A stretch of DNA of 64,000 bases from Prescottella sp. R16 (GCF_030656875.1 NZ_CP130943.1:3596001-3660000); one strand, 5' to 3'; positions 25,382 to 35,432 are shown, numbered from the stretch's first letter. The notes: generated by a model not told the origin, from the letters alone. A program made the numbers and translations.

Positions 25382-27484
25382 TTACTCGCCGGTCGCCTTG
25401 GCGATGATCTCCTTCGAGACGTTCGAGGGAACCTCTGCGTAGGAGTCGAACACCATGGAGAAGTTCGCCCGGCCCTGGGTCTTCGACCGCAGATCACCGA
25501 TGTAGCCGAACATCTCCGAGAGCGGAACCAGCGCCTTCACGACACGGGCACCACTGCGTTCCTCCATGGCCTGGATCTGGCCACGGCGGGAGTTGAGGTC
25601 GCCGATCACGTCACCCATGTAGTCCTCGGGGGTGGTGACCTCGACAGCCATGAGGGGCTCGAGAATGACCGGGCCGGCCTTGCGGGCAGCTTCCTTGAGC
25701 GCCTGCGAACCGGCGACCTTGAAGGCCATTTCCGAGGAGTCGACGTCGTGGTATGCGCCGTCGAGCAGGGTCAGCTTCATGTTCACGAGCGGGTAGCCGG
25801 CGAGAACACCGTACTGCATCGCGTCCTGGGCACCGGCATCGACCGACGGGATGTATTCGCGCGGAACGCGACCACCGGTGACCTTGTTCTCGAACGCGTA
25901 GGACTCGCCTTCCTCGCCGACGTACGGCTCGAGGGCGATGATGACCTTCGCGAACTGGCCCGAGCCACCCGTCTGCTTCTTGTGGGTGAACTCGTGCTTG
26001 TCGACGGTCTTGGTGATCGTCTCACGGTACGCAACCTGCGGCTTGCCGACGTTGGCCTCGACCTTGAACTCGCGACGCATACGGTCGACGAGGATGTCGA
26101 GGTGCAGCTCGCCCATGCCGCCGATGACGGTCTGGCCGGTCTCTTCGTCCAGCTCGACCGAGAAGGTCGGGTCCTCTTCCGCGAGCTTCTGGATCGCGGT
26201 GCCCAGCTTCTCCTGGTCGGACTTGGTCTTGGGCTCGATCGAGACCTGGATGACCGGGTCCGGGAACGTCATCGACTCGAGGACGATCGGGGCGTCCTGC
26301 GCGCACAGGGTGTCACCGGTCGTGGTGTCCTTCAGGCCGATCATCGCGTAGATGTGGCCGGCCACGGCCTCGTCGACCGGGTTCTCCTTGTTGGCATGCA
26401 TCTGGAAGAGCTTGCCGATGCGCTCCTTCTTGCCCTTCGTGGCGTTGAGCACCTGGGTGCCCGACTCGACACGTCCCGAGTAGACGCGCACGAAGGTGAG
26501 CTTGCCGAAGAACGGGTGCGCAGCAATCTTGAAGGCCAGAGCCGAGAACGGCTCGTCCTTGCTCGGCTTGCGGGTGAGGTCGGTCTCCTCGTCGTTCAGC
26601 TTGTGACCGTGAACCTCGCCGATGTCCAGCGGGGTCGGCAGGTAGTCGATGACCGCGTCGAGCATGGGCTGGATGCCCTTGTTCTTGAACGCGGTGCCAC
26701 ACAGCACCGGGTACAGCTCGGAGTTGACCGTCATCTTGCGGATGGCGCCCTTGATCTCCTCGACCGTGAGCTCCTCGCCGCCGAAGTACTTCTCCATGAG
26801 AGCTTCGTCGGACTCGGCAACGGTCTCGAGCAGCTTCTCGCGGTACTCGGCAGCCTTGTCGGCCAGCTCCGCGGGGATCTCCTCGATCGTCGCGTCGGTG
26901 CCGATCTCGGTGACGCCACGCCAGGTCAGCGCGCGCATCTCGACGAGGTCGACGACGCCGTCGAAGGCATCCTCGGAACCGATCGGCAGCTGCAGGACCA
27001 GCGGCTTCGCACCGAGGCGGTCGATGATGGTCTGCACGGTGAAGTAGAAGTCCGCGCCCATCTTGTCCATCTTGTTGACGAAGCAGATGCGCGGAACGTC
27101 GTACTTGGCAGCCTGGCGCCAGACCTGCTCGGACTGGGGCTCGACGCCTTCCTTACCGTCGAACACCGCGACGGCACCGTCGAGCACGCGGAGCGAACGC
27201 TCGACCTCGACCGTGAAGTCGACGTGGCCGGGGGTGTCGATGATGTTGATCTGGTTGTTGTTCCAGAAACAGGTCACAGCAGCGGAGGTGATGGTGATAC
27301 CACGCTCCTTCTCCTGCTCCATCCAGTCCGTCGTGGACGCACCGTCGTGGGTCTCACCGATCTTGTAGTTCACACCGGTGTAGAAGAGGATGCGCTCGGT
27401 GGTGGTGGTCTTGCCGGCATCGATGTGCGCCATGATGCCGATGTTGCGGACCTTGTTCAGGTCGGTCAGCACTTCCTGTGCCAC
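25382..27484 (-). CDS. fusA: Elongation factor G
   Basis: A 700-residue translocase GTPase. G1 [33 protein letters not shown] and NKMDKMGAD are intact, followed by domains II-V including GRANFSMVF near the C-terminus. It drives tRNA-mRNA translocation and, with RRF, ribosome recycling. GTG start; 151 bases separate it from rpsG and hold a hairpin (27591-27626). Confidence 0.98.
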   Translation of the reverse strand: MAQEVLTDLNKVRNIGIMAHIDAGKTTTTERILFYTGVNYKIGETHDGASTTDWMEQEKERGITITSAAVTCFWNNNQINIIDTPGHVDFTVEVERSLRVLDGAVAVFDGKEGVEPQSEQVWRQAAKYDVPRICFVNKMDKMGADFYFTVQTIIDRLGAKPLVLQLPIGSEDAFDGVVDLVEMRALTWRGVTEIGTDATIEEIPAELADKAAEYREKLLETVAESDEALMEKYFGGEELTVEEIKGAIRKMTVNSELYPVLCGTAFKNKGIQPMLDAVIDYLPTPLDIGEVHGHKLNDEETDLTRKPSKDEPFSALAFKIAAHPFFGKLTFVRVYSGRVESGTQVLNATKGKKERIGKLFQMHANKENPVDEAVAGHIYAMIGLKDTTTGDTLCAQDAPIVLESMTFPDPVIQVSIEPKTKSDQEKLGTAIQKLAEEDPTFSVELDEETGQTVIGGMGELHLDILVDRMRREFKVEANVGKPQVAYRETITKTVDKHEFTHKKQTGGSGQFAKVIIALEPYVGEEGESYAFENKVTGGRVPREYIPSVDAGAQDAMQYGVLAGYPLVNMKLTLLDGAYHDVDSSEMAFKVAGSQALKEAARKAGPVILEPLMAVEVTTPEDYMGDVIGDLNSRRGQIQAMEERSGARVVKALVPLSEMFGYIGDLRSKTQGRANFSMVFDSYAEVPSNVSKEIIAKATGE

Positions 27485-27590
27485 AGGATTCTTCCCCGCT
27501 CGTCGATCGTGTCGGCCCTTCTGGGGCCACGTCTCTTGTTACTTGTCCAGCCGGCCCGCGGACGGGACCGACACAGTAGTGACAACGCCA

Positions 27591-27626
27591 GGCCGAGAGG
27601 GTTCGTGCCCGTAGGCTCTCTCGGCC
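27591..27626 (-). terminator. Intercistronic hairpin between rpsG and fusA
   Basis: Stem GGCCGAGAG/CTCTCGGCC with an 18-base loop, 11 bases after the rpsG stop. It may be a partial terminator or RNA-processing site that changes fusA-tuf levels relative to rpsL-rpsG. Confidence 0.5.
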
Positions 27627-27636
27627 CGGCGTGGTA

Positions 27637-28107
27637 TCACCAGCGGTAGTGCGCGAACGCCTTGTTGGCTTCAGCCATCTTGTGGGTGTCCTCGCGACGC
27701 TTCACGGAAGCGCCCAGGCCGTTGCTCGCGTCCAGAAGCTCGTTGGCGAGACGCTCGACCATGGTCTTCTCACGACGTGCGCGCGAGAAGGTCACCAGCC
27801 AGCGCAGGGCCAGCGTGGTGGAACGGCCCGGACGAACCTCGACCGGAACCTGGTAGGTGGCGCCACCGACACGACGGCTGCGGACCTCGAGGGCCGGCTT
27901 GACGTTGTCGAGTGCACGCTTGAGGGTGACGACCGGATCGGTGCCGGTCTTCTCGCGAGCCTGCTCGAGGGCACCGTAGACGATGCGCTCGGCGGTGGAC
28001 TTCTTGCCGTCCATCAGGATCTTGTTCACGAGCTGGGTCACCAGCGGCGAACCGTAGACCGGATCGGCAACCAGGGGGCGCTTGGGAGCGGGGCCCTTAC
28101 GTGGCAT
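27637..28107 (-). CDS. rpsG: 30S ribosomal protein S7
   Basis: A 156-residue ribosomal protein S7, which nucleates the 30S head by binding 16S rRNA. Typical opening [20 protein letters not shown] and the conserved [22 protein letters not shown] segment are present, with the C-terminal [20 protein letters not shown]. Its ATG shares a base with the rpsL stop (TAATG). Confidence 0.98.
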   Translation of the reverse strand: MPRKGPAPKRPLVADPVYGSPLVTQLVNKILMDGKKSTAERIVYGALEQAREKTGTDPVVTLKRALDNVKPALEVRSRRVGGATYQVPVEVRPGRSTTLALRWLVTFSRARREKTMVERLANELLDASNGLGASVKRREDTHKMAEANKAFAHYRW

Positions 28108-28481
28108 TAGCTCTTCTCCTTCTTGGCGCCGTAGCGGCTGCGAGCCTGCTTGCGGTTCTTGACACCCTGGGTGTCGAGCGAGCCGCGGATGATCTTGTAG
28201 CGCACACCCGGGAGGTCCTTCACACGACCACCGCGGACGAGCACCATCGAGTGCTCCTGCAGGTTGTGGCCCTCACCCGGGATGTAAGCGGTGACCTCGA
28301 CGGAGCTGGTCAGGCGCACACGGGCGACCTTCCGCAGCGCGGAGTTCGGCTTCTTCGGGGTGGTGGTGTACACGCGGGTGCACACGCCACGGCGCTGCGG
28401 GCTGCCCTTCAGGGCCGCGGTCTTGACCTTGGCGGCCTTGTCGCGGCGGCCCTTACGGACCAGCTGGTTGATGGTTGGCAT
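28107..28481 (-). CDS. rpsL: 30S ribosomal protein S12
   Basis: A 124-residue ribosomal protein S12 of the decoding centre. [15 protein letters not shown] at the start, [17 protein letters not shown] and [17 protein letters not shown] are conserved; the lysines corresponding to the streptomycin-resistance positions (E. coli K42 and K87 numbering) are wild type. First gene of the str operon. The open frame continues upstream of the ATG without family similarity. Confidence 0.98.
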   Translation of the reverse strand: MPTINQLVRKGRRDKAAKVKTAALKGSPQRRGVCTRVYTTTPKKPNSALRKVARVRLTSSVEVTAYIPGEGHNLQEHSMVLVRGGRVKDLPGVRYKIIRGSLDTQGVKNRKQARSRYGAKKEKS

Positions 28482-28845
28482 GTATCGGCTTTCTTCGTCG
28501 GTTCCAGTTCTGCTCGGCCGAGCAATCCTGGCTGTTCTGAAATTAGGGATCCATCGGTTGGGGCAAGAAAGCTGCTGCCCCGCACCCCCTCGCGTGCACA
28601 CGAGGTCGGGCGTGTCGCGCACCCCTACACAGGCAACCGGATGCTCGCACCTGCGGAAACTGGCCGGAAACCGACCGGAATGCCACAGCAACACGCGCAC
28701 GCCAATGCCTCGCATAGGCACACATATCGGCCCGAGCATGCAGAAGTAATGCCTGCGTAGCGACCCCTGCGGTCGGACACGACCCCCGACGATACCCGGC
28801 CGCTCCTGGCCAGGTCAAAGTGAGCTGCGCAGCATCACGTGCAGG
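28482..28845. other. 364-base intergenic region upstream of rpsL
   Basis: Between the rpsL start and the TetR gene 3' end. A possible rpsL promoter lies on the minus strand with TTGCCC (28561-28566) and TAATTT (28540-28545), spacer 15, shorter than usual. The stretch 28600-28780 is locally less GC-rich. I found no convincing coding frame or RNA gene. It should also hold the terminator for the TetR gene, which is not obvious. Confidence 0.5.
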
Positions 28846-29469
28846 TCACGCCGTGTGATTCGGGATCGGATCGGCCGACAGGGACCCGAGGGCCACGTCG
28901 AGCTGGGCGGCCCAGCAGCGCACGATCTCGGCACGCCGGCGCGAGTCGTCGGTGAGCACGTCGGCGAGACCGAGCCCGCGCGCGAAGTCCAGGGTGGCCT
29001 GCACGAGCCGTCGGACACCGGGATCCGAGTCGTCGACGCCGAGGCTCTCGACGGCGGCGCGGTGCGCGACACGACCGAACCGCTCCTCGAGCGGCAACAC
29101 CCGCGCCCGCAGCGCCGGATCCGCAGCCGCCGCCGTCCACACCTGTAGCGCCGCCTTGAAAAGGCTGCCGGTGTAGTAGTCGACGAGCCTGGCGACCACG
29201 GCCTCCGTACGCGCCTCCCCACCCGGCAGCTCGGTGACCTCGCGACGCGCCTGCTCCATGCGGCCGTCGAACATGAACTCGAGCGCGGCGGTGATGAGGT
29301 CTTCCCGGGTCGGGAAGTGGTGTTGCGCCGCACCTCGCGAGACGCCGGCCCGCTGCGCGACCACCGCCACCGTCGTAGCCGACCACCCGAACTCGGCCAG
29401 GCAGTCGACCGTCGCCTCGAGCAGCCGGTGCCGCGTCAACCGGCTCCGATCCTGTTGCGGTGCGCGCAT
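28846..29469 (-). CDS. TetR-family transcriptional regulator
   Basis: A 207-residue TetR protein with helix-turn-helix LTRHRLLEATVDCLAEFGWSATTVAVVAQRAGVSRGAAQHHFPTRE (about 10-55) and a C-terminal all-helical domain. A TetR gene upstream of rpsL also occurs in M. tuberculosis (Rv0681, from memory), so it may be an orthologue. It is divergent from the 45-residue peptide gene at 29635 with 165 bases between starts and may regulate it. The ligand is unknown. Confidence 0.87.
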   Translation of the reverse strand: MRAPQQDRSRLTRHRLLEATVDCLAEFGWSATTVAVVAQRAGVSRGAAQHHFPTREDLITAALEFMFDGRMEQARREVTELPGGEARTEAVVARLVDYYTGSLFKAALQVWTAAAADPALRARVLPLEERFGRVAHRAAVESLGVDDSDPGVRRLVQATLDFARGLGLADVLTDDSRRRAEIVRCWAAQLDVALGSLSADPIPNHTA

Positions 29470-29634
29470 TCCACATCCTCCCGCGGGGCTCCCTCGCCGT
29501 TATTCCCCCGACCTCGGGAACTTAGGGTAACCTTCATCACAGTTCCATTGCGAATCAGCGTCGAACCCACTACTAATTCTCTCAGGGAAAGGGTTGCCTT
29601 CCCTTCCCTTACCACCACGAATCAAGGAGTAATC

Positions 29635-29772
29635 ATGGGTTCCGCTGAGGTCCTGCCCTACGTCAAGTTCTTCTCCGATCTCGCCAGCAACGTCAGCGGC
29701 TCGCTCAAGGCTGCCGTGTTCTTCACCGGTTCGCTCGAGGAGCTCGGCGCGCTGGGCCAGGGCCAGGCGTAA
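29635..29772 (+). CDS. 45-residue amphipathic peptide, unknown function
   Basis: MGSAEVLPYVKFF... is a 45-residue product with no signal peptide. It has a central Ser/Gly-spaced hydrophobic stretch (KFFSDLASNVSGSLKAAVFF) and an acidic, Gly-rich end. A textbook AAGGAG lies 5 bases before the ATG, and a 16-bp-stem terminator follows 13 bases after the stop, so a monocistronic, well-expressed mRNA is likely. Length and amphipathic character recall the corynebacterial PorA/PorH mycomembrane channel peptides, which also lack signal peptides, but I see no sequence match that proves it. Not recognised as a named family. Confidence 0.72.
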   Translation: MGSAEVLPYVKFFSDLASNVSGSLKAAVFFTGSLEELGALGQGQA

Positions 29773-29785
29773 CCCAAGCATCCCG

Positions 29786-29820
29786 ACGAGGGCGGTGACC
29801 GTGACGGTCACCGCCCTCGT
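29786..29820. terminator. Very strong bidirectional terminator
   Basis: Perfect 16-base arms (ACGAGGGCGGTGACCG and complement) around a TGA loop, followed by TGCGT. It separates the 45-residue gene from the convergent enoyl-CoA hydratase gene. Confidence 0.88.
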
Positions 29821-29826
29821 TGCGTC

Positions 29827-30612
29827 TCATGCCCCGGTCTCCCACGAGGGCGGCCGCTTCTGCAGGAACGCCGTCATGCCCTCGACCGCCTCAGGGGATC
29901 CGAACAGGCGGGCGGACTGGGCCGCGAGATCGTCGGCCCAGCGATCGAAGTCGGCGAGCATCCGCATCGTGGTGAGTTTCTTCGATTCGGCGAGTCCCTG
30001 CGGGGAACATGCTCGCAGGGTCGCGGCCAGGTCGTCGATCGCCTTCTTCGTGTCGGGAACGGCCTCACTGATCAGGCCGATCGCCTCCGCTTCGTGGGGT
30101 CCGAACTTCTCCCCCGTGAGAAAGTAGCGTCCGGCAGCTCGGGACGTGAGCCGCGGAATCACCGTGAGCGAGATGATCGATGCCGCCAACCCGAGCCGGG
30201 CCTCGGTGAGCGCGAACGTGGTGTCGGGTCCGGCCACGACGATGTCGCACGCGCCGACCAAGCCCATACCGCCGGCGCGGACGTGGCCGTCGAGGCATCC
30301 GATCACCGGCTTCGGCAGTTCGACGATCGATCGCAGCAGTTCGGTCGTCCGGGCCGTGCGCTGCGCGGCGAGTTCCTGCGGGGTGGCGTCGGCGGCCGCA
30401 CTCGCCTCCGTCAGGTCGGCTCCGGCGCAGAACGTGCCGCCGGTATGGGTGAGGACGACGGCGCGGACAGCGGCGTCGGCGGCGGCGTCCGACAGGCACT
30501 GCCGCAGCTCGTCGACGAGCCGGGTCGAGATCGCGTTGCGGTTGTGCGGCGAGTCCAGGACCACGGTGGCGAGAGCATCCGCAACCTCGTAACGGACGAG
30601 ACGATCGGTCAC
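29827..30612 (-). CDS. echA7: Enoyl-CoA hydratase (EchA7-like)
   Basis: A 261-residue crotonase-fold protein. The oxyanion-hole motifs GGTFCAGADLTEA and HVRAGGMGLVGACDIVVAG are visible, with the catalytic Glu region ALTEARLGLAASI; the C-terminal FLQKRPP resembles branched-chain enoyl-CoA hydratases. It would hydrate the alpha,beta-unsaturated acyl-CoA made in this operon. GTG start, 10 bases after the upstream dehydrogenase stop. The gene order matches echA7-fadE12-accA2-accD2-fadE13 of M. tuberculosis (from memory), from which the symbol is taken. Confidence 0.82.
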   Translation of the reverse strand: MTDRLVRYEVADALATVVLDSPHNRNAISTRLVDELRQCLSDAAADAAVRAVVLTHTGGTFCAGADLTEASAAADATPQELAAQRTARTTELLRSIVELPKPVIGCLDGHVRAGGMGLVGACDIVVAGPDTTFALTEARLGLAASIISLTVIPRLTSRAAGRYFLTGEKFGPHEAEAIGLISEAVPDTKKAIDDLAATLRACSPQGLAESKKLTTMRMLADFDRWADDLAAQSARLFGSPEAVEGMTAFLQKRPPSWETGA

Positions 30613-30622
30613 GGGTGTCCTC

Positions 30623-31786
30623 CTAGTACGACTTGGGCAGGCCCAGCGAATGCTGGGAGACGAAGTTGAGGATCATCTCGCGGCTGACGGGTGCGACACG
30701 GGCGATACGGGCCGCACCGAGCATCGCGGCCAGGCCGTATTCGCGGGTGAGTCCACCACCGCCGTGGGTCTGGATCGCCTGGTCGAGGGTCTTGATGCTG
30801 GCCTCGGCGGCCGCGTACTTGGCCATGTTGGCGGCCTCGGCGGCCCCGAAGTCGTCGCCGCTGTCGTAGAGGACCGCGGCCTTCTGCATCATCAGTTTGG
30901 CGAGCTCGAGTTCGATCTTGCACTGCGCCAACGGGTGGGCCAGGCCCTGATGCGCACCGATCGGGGTCGTCCACACGGTGCGTTCCTTCGCGAACTGCAC
31001 CCCCTTGTCGAGCGCCCAGCGCCCCATTCCGATCGCCATCGCGGCACCGAGGATGCGTTCGGGGTTGAGGCCCGCGAACAGTTGCATCAGCGCCGCGTCC
31101 TCCGATCCGACGAGGGCGTCCGCCGGCAGCCGGACGTCGTCGAGGAACAGCGTGAACTGGTGGTCCGGTTCGACGATGTCCATCTCCATCGGTGTCGCGA
31201 CGAGATTCTCGGTGTCGGTCGGCACGATGAACAGGGCCGGCTTCAGCTTTCCGGTCCGGTGGTCCTCGGTGCGGGCGACGATCAGGACCGCGTCGGCCTG
31301 GTCGACACCGGAGATGTAGACCTTGTTGCCACGCAGGAGCCAGTCGTCACCGTCCCTTCTCGCGGTGGTGGTGATCCGGTGCGAGTTGGATCCGGCATCG
31401 GGTTCGGTGATCCCGAACGCCATGATCTTCGACCCGTCGGCGAGCGCCGTCAGCCACTCCTGTTTCTGGGCGTCGGTGCCGTACTTGCCGATGATGGTGC
31501 CGCAGATCGCCGGGGAGACGACGACGAGCAGCAGTCCGGCACCCTGCGCGGCGAGTTCCTCCTGGACGAGGGCGAGCTCGTAGATACCTGCTCCCCCACC
31601 CCCGTATTCCTCGGGGAGATTGACCCCGAGGAATCCGAGCTTTCCTGCCTCGGCCCACAATTCGGTGAGCGGTTCACCTCTGCACGCCTTGGGCAGGACG
31701 TAATCGACGTAGTTGTAGCGTTGCGCGAGGGTGGACACCGCGGACCGCAGCGCCTTCTGCTCGTCGGTCTCGATGAAGCTGCTCAT
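30623..31786 (-). CDS. fadE12: Acyl-CoA dehydrogenase (FadE12-like)
   Basis: A 387-residue acyl-CoA dehydrogenase. FAD-contact motifs FGITEPDAGSNSHRI and the C-terminal IQTHGGGGLTREYGLAAMLGAARI are present. The reaction is alpha,beta-dehydrogenation of an acyl-CoA with electrons passed to ETF. The ATG at 31786 overlaps the carboxylase alpha-subunit stop (ATGA); the frame stays open upstream inside that gene without similarity. Part of the seven-gene operon with two dehydrogenases. Confidence 0.86.
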   Translation of the reverse strand: MSSFIETDEQKALRSAVSTLAQRYNYVDYVLPKACRGEPLTELWAEAGKLGFLGVNLPEEYGGGGAGIYELALVQEELAAQGAGLLLVVVSPAICGTIIGKYGTDAQKQEWLTALADGSKIMAFGITEPDAGSNSHRITTTARRDGDDWLLRGNKVYISGVDQADAVLIVARTEDHRTGKLKPALFIVPTDTENLVATPMEMDIVEPDHQFTLFLDDVRLPADALVGSEDAALMQLFAGLNPERILGAAMAIGMGRWALDKGVQFAKERTVWTTPIGAHQGLAHPLAQCKIELELAKLMMQKAAVLYDSGDDFGAAEAANMAKYAAAEASIKTLDQAIQTHGGGGLTREYGLAAMLGAARIARVAPVSREMILNFVSQHSLGLPKSY

Positions 31787-33822
31787 GCGGACTCCTCTCG
31801 GGATGCTTCTGTTCCGGTCGTATCCGGGTCGACGACGGCCAGGACGGCCCCGACGTCGACCTGTCGGCCGACCTCGACGGACAGGTCGGTGAGCACGCCC
31901 GAGACAGGGGCCCGGACGGCGTGTTCCATCTTCATGGCCTCGAGCCACAGGACCGGCTGTCCGGCCTCGACCCGGTCCCCTGGCGCGGCACCGAGCCGGA
32001 TCACCGCACCGGGCATCGGCGCCAGCAGCGACCCTTCGGCGACGGCCGTCGACGGGTCGGTGAACCGCGGAAGGGCGGTGAGCGTGACGGGGCCGAGCGG
32101 TGAATCGACGCACACGGTCTCGCCGTAGCGGGCGACGTCGAAACGGCGTCGGACGCCGTCGATGTCGAGGACGACGTGGTCCGGTGCCGAGTCGACGAGA
32201 GTGACGTTCTCGTATCCGTCGGCGTGCATCCCGGACCGGGTGAGCAGGTAGCGGACGTCGTGGTCACCGTGGATTCCGTTGTACTGCTTGGACTGTGGCT
32301 GCGACGGCAGATTCCGCCACCCGCTCGGCAGTCCCCGGTTCACCGGTGCCGCGGCCCGGTTGGCGGCGGCGTCGGCGAGGGCGGCGGCGAGCGCGGACAG
32401 CGCTTCGGCATCCGTGTCGGCGAGCGGCCGGGCGAGTACGCCCAGGCCGTGGGTGTCGAAGAACGCGGTGTCGGTGTCCCCGGCGAGGAACGCGGGATGA
32501 CGCAGGACACCCACGAGCAGGTCCCGGTTGGTGGTCAGGCCGTGCAGGCGCATCCGGGTCAGTGCGGACGCCAGCACCTGCGCAGCCTGCGCGCGGGTCG
32601 GCGCGTACGAGATCACCTTCGCGAGCATCGGATCGTAGAAGACGCTGACGACCGAGCCGTCCTCGACACCGGAGTCGAGTCGCACTCCGGTCCGGTCGAG
32701 GATCTCGAATTCTGCCGTGGTGCCGGGGAGTTCGATGTGCTCGACGGTGCCGCTCTGCGGACGCCAGTTGTGCGCGGGGTCCTCGGCGTAGAGCCGGACC
32801 TCGATCGAATGACCGCGGGCCTCCGGGGGTTCGGGTGGCAGCTGCGCACCGGACGCCACCTGCAGCTGCAACTCGACGAGATCGAGACCGGTGGTGCACT
32901 CGGTGACCGGATGCTCCACCTGCAGGCGGGTGTTCATCTCGAGGAAATAGAATTCGACCTCCTCGCCTGCGTCGTCCCCCGTCGCTTCGCTCGCCCTGGC
33001 CAGGAACTCGACCGTGCCCGCACCCTCGTACCCGATCGCCGTGGCGGCGAGTTCGGCGGCGCGGAAGAGCTCGTCCCGCATTCCCGGAGTCCGCTGGACG
33101 AGCGGCGACGGGGCCTCCTCGACCACCTTCTGGTGCCGGCGCTGGATGGAGCATTCGCGTTCGCCGATCGCCCACACGGTGCCGTGGCCGTCGGCCATCA
33201 CCTGCACCTCGATGTGGCGTCCGGTCTCGAGGTAGCGCTCGCAGAACACCGTCGGATCACCGAACGCGGACCGGGCTTCGCGGCGGGCGGCCTCGATCTC
33301 CCCGGCCAGCGCCGACAGTTCCCGTACGACGCGCATACCGCGTCCGCCACCACCGGCGGACGCCTTCACCAGCACCGGCAGGTCCGCTTCGGTGACCGCG
33401 TCCGGATCGAGTTCGGCGAGGACCGGGACACCGGCGTCGGCCATGATGCGTTTGGACTCGACCTTGGAGCCCATCAGTTCGATCGCCTTGGCGGGCGGAC
33501 CGATCCAGGTGAGTCCGGCGTCCTGCACGGCGCGCGCGAAATCGGCGTTCTCGGAGAGGAATCCGTAACCGGGATGGATCGCGTCGGCACCGGACGCCTG
33601 CGCGGCGGCGACGATCCGCTCGATCTGCAGGTAGGTGTCCGCGGGTGTCGCCCCGGGGAGCCGGACCGCTGCGTCCGCGGCGGCGACGTGCGGGGCGCCG
33701 GCGTCGGGATCGGAGAAGACGGCGACCGTGCCGACCCCGGTGCGCCGGCACGTCGCGAAGACGCGACGGGCGATCTCACCGCGGTTGGCGACCAGAACGG
33801 AGTGGATCATGTTCGTACTCAT
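31783..33822 (-). CDS. accA2: Acyl-CoA carboxylase alpha subunit, biotin carboxylase + BCCP (AccA2-like)
   Basis: A 679-residue alpha subunit. An N-terminal biotin carboxylase domain (SVLVANRGEIARRVF, KASAGGGGRGMRVV ATP-grasp loop, FLEMNTRLQVEHPVTE) leads to a C-terminal biotinyl domain with EAMKMEH (biotinyl Lys near 631). It carboxylates biotin with ATP and bicarbonate for the AccD2-like partner. The start could be ATG 33822 (used) or MIHS four codons later, where the family usually begins. It lies 11 bases after accD2 and overlaps the next gene by 4 bases. Substrate is likely a branched enoyl-CoA, as in 3-methylcrotonyl- or geranyl-CoA carboxylase; this is inference. Confidence 0.88.
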   Translation of the reverse strand: MSTNMIHSVLVANRGEIARRVFATCRRTGVGTVAVFSDPDAGAPHVAAADAAVRLPGATPADTYLQIERIVAAAQASGADAIHPGYGFLSENADFARAVQDAGLTWIGPPAKAIELMGSKVESKRIMADAGVPVLAELDPDAVTEADLPVLVKASAGGGGRGMRVVRELSALAGEIEAARREARSAFGDPTVFCERYLETGRHIEVQVMADGHGTVWAIGERECSIQRRHQKVVEEAPSPLVQRTPGMRDELFRAAELAATAIGYEGAGTVEFLARASEATGDDAGEEVEFYFLEMNTRLQVEHPVTECTTGLDLVELQLQVASGAQLPPEPPEARGHSIEVRLYAEDPAHNWRPQSGTVEHIELPGTTAEFEILDRTGVRLDSGVEDGSVVSVFYDPMLAKVISYAPTRAQAAQVLASALTRMRLHGLTTNRDLLVGVLRHPAFLAGDTDTAFFDTHGLGVLARPLADTDAEALSALAAALADAAANRAAAPVNRGLPSGWRNLPSQPQSKQYNGIHGDHDVRYLLTRSGMHADGYENVTLVDSAPDHVVLDIDGVRRRFDVARYGETVCVDSPLGPVTLTALPRFTDPSTAVAEGSLLAPMPGAVIRLGAAPGDRVEAGQPVLWLEAMKMEHAVRAPVSGVLTDLSVEVGRQVDVGAVLAVVDPDTTGTEASREESA

Positions 33823-33833
33823 TTCCCGGTGCC

Positions 33834-35432
33834 TCACATCCGGAAGACACCGAAGTTGGCGGTGCCCTCGATCGGGGCGGTGGCAATGGCCGACAGGCAC
33901 ATTCCCACCACCGTGCGGGTGTCGCGGGGGTCGATGACGCCGTCGTCGTAGAGCATCCCGGACAGGAACGTCGGCAGCGACTCGGCTTCGATCTGGTTCT
34001 CGATCATGGCGCGCATGCCGGCGTCGGCCTCGGGGTCGAACGCCTGCCCGCGGGCCTCGGCGGCGGCGCGGCCGACGATGGAGACGACACCGGCGAGCTG
34101 GGCTCCGCCCATGACAGCGGATCTGGAGCTGGGCCACGCGAACAGGAACCGGGGATCGAACGCGCGCCCGCACATGCCGTAGTGGCCGGCGCCGTACGAG
34201 GCGCCGAGCAGGATCGAGATGTGCGGGACGGTGGAGTTGGAGACGGCGTTGATCATCATCGACCCGTGTTTGATGATGCCGCCCTCCTCGTATTCCTTGC
34301 CCACCATGTAGCCGGTGGTGTTGTGCAGGAACAGCAACGGCGTGTTCGACCGGTTGGCGAGCTGGATGAACTGGGTGGCCTTCTGCGATTCCTCGCTGAA
34401 CAGCACGCCGCGGGCGTTGGCGAGGATGCCGATCGGATAGCCGTGCAGTTCGGCCCATCCGGTGACGAGCGAGCTGCCGTACAGCGGTTTGAACTCGTCG
34501 AAGTCGGAGCCGTCGACGATGCGGGCGATCACCTCCCGCGGATCGAACGGGATCTTCAGGTCTGCGGGCACGATGCCGAGCAGATCCTCGGAGTCGTAGA
34601 GCGGTTCGATCACGTCGGCGCGCGGAGCCGGCCCCTGTTTGCGCCAGTTCAGCCGGGCGACGATGCTGCGGCCGATACGGATGGCGTCCGGCTCGTCCTG
34701 CGCGAAGTAGTCGGCCAGGCCCGATGTGCGGGCGTGCATCTCGGCGCCGCCGAGGGATTCGTCGTCGGACTCCTCGCCGGTGGCCATCTTCACCAGGGGC
34801 GGGCCGGCGAGGAACACCTTGGACCGTTCCTTGATCATCACGACGTGGTCGGACATTCCTGGAATGTAGGCGCCGCCGGCGGTGGAGTTGCCGAACACCA
34901 GTGCGATGGTGGGGATTCCGGCCGCGGAGAGCCGGGTGAGGTCGCGGAACATGCGTCCGCCGGGAACGAACACCTCCTTCTGGGTGGGCAGGTCCGCGCC
35001 ACCGGACTCGACGAGGGAGATCACCGGCAGCCGGTTGGCAACCGCGATGTCGTTGGCGCGGAAGCCCTTCTTCAGGGTCCACGGATTCGACGTGCCGCCG
35101 CGGACCGTCGGGTCGTTCGCGACGATCAGGCATTCGACGCCGCTGACCGTGCCGATGCCGACGATCGTGGACGCCCCGACCGGGAACTGGCTGCCCCATG
35201 CGGCGAGCGGGGACAGTTCCAGGAACGGCGAATCCGGGTCGAGGAGCAGTTCGATGCGTTCGCGGGCCAGGAGCTTGCCCCGCGCGTGGTGCCGTTCGAC
35301 GTACTTCTCTCCGCCGCCGGCCAGGGCTTTCGCATGTTCGGTCTCGAGTTCGGCGAGCTTGGTGGTCATCGTCTCGGCCGCCGACACGTACTCCGGGGAG
35401 GCGGTGTCGAGAGTGGATCGCAGGATCGTCAC
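33834..35432 (-). CDS. accD2: Acyl-CoA carboxylase beta subunit, carboxyltransferase (AccD2-like)
   Basis: A 532-residue carboxyltransferase of the methylcrotonyl/geranyl-CoA carboxylase beta type: GKLLARERIELLLDPDSPFLELS, GTVSGVECLIVANDPTVRGGT, LVESGGADLPTQKEVF, GNSTAGGAYIPGMSD and the C-terminal GAGHYGMCGRAFDPRFLFAWP. It transfers CO2 from carboxybiotin to an acyl-CoA. A GTG start overlaps the stop of the upstream dehydrogenase (GTGA). Closer to MCC/GCC beta subunits than to propionyl-CoA carboxylase judging by the ESGGADLPTQ and TGYMVG segments. Confidence 0.88.
   Translation of the reverse strand: MTILRSTLDTASPEYVSAAETMTTKLAELETEHAKALAGGGEKYVERHHARGKLLARERIELLLDPDSPFLELSPLAAWGSQFPVGASTIVGIGTVSGVECLIVANDPTVRGGTSNPWTLKKGFRANDIAVANRLPVISLVESGGADLPTQKEVFVPGGRMFRDLTRLSAAGIPTIALVFGNSTAGGAYIPGMSDHVVMIKERSKVFLAGPPLVKMATGEESDDESLGGAEMHARTSGLADYFAQDEPDAIRIGRSIVARLNWRKQGPAPRADVIEPLYDSEDLLGIVPADLKIPFDPREVIARIVDGSDFDEFKPLYGSSLVTGWAELHGYPIGILANARGVLFSEESQKATQFIQLANRSNTPLLFLHNTTGYMVGKEYEEGGIIKHGSMMINAVSNSTVPHISILLGASYGAGHYGMCGRAFDPRFLFAWPSSRSAVMGGAQLAGVVSIVGRAAAEARGQAFDPEADAGMRAMIENQIEAESLPTFLSGMLYDDGVIDPRDTRTVVGMCLSAIATAPIEGTANFGVFRM

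Noticed and set aside
31783..35199. A single 1138-codon frame apparently fusing carboxylase sequence with an Arg-rich N-terminal region
   Set aside because: The first 458 codons are an out-of-frame shadow of accD2; the biotin carboxylase begins at 33822.
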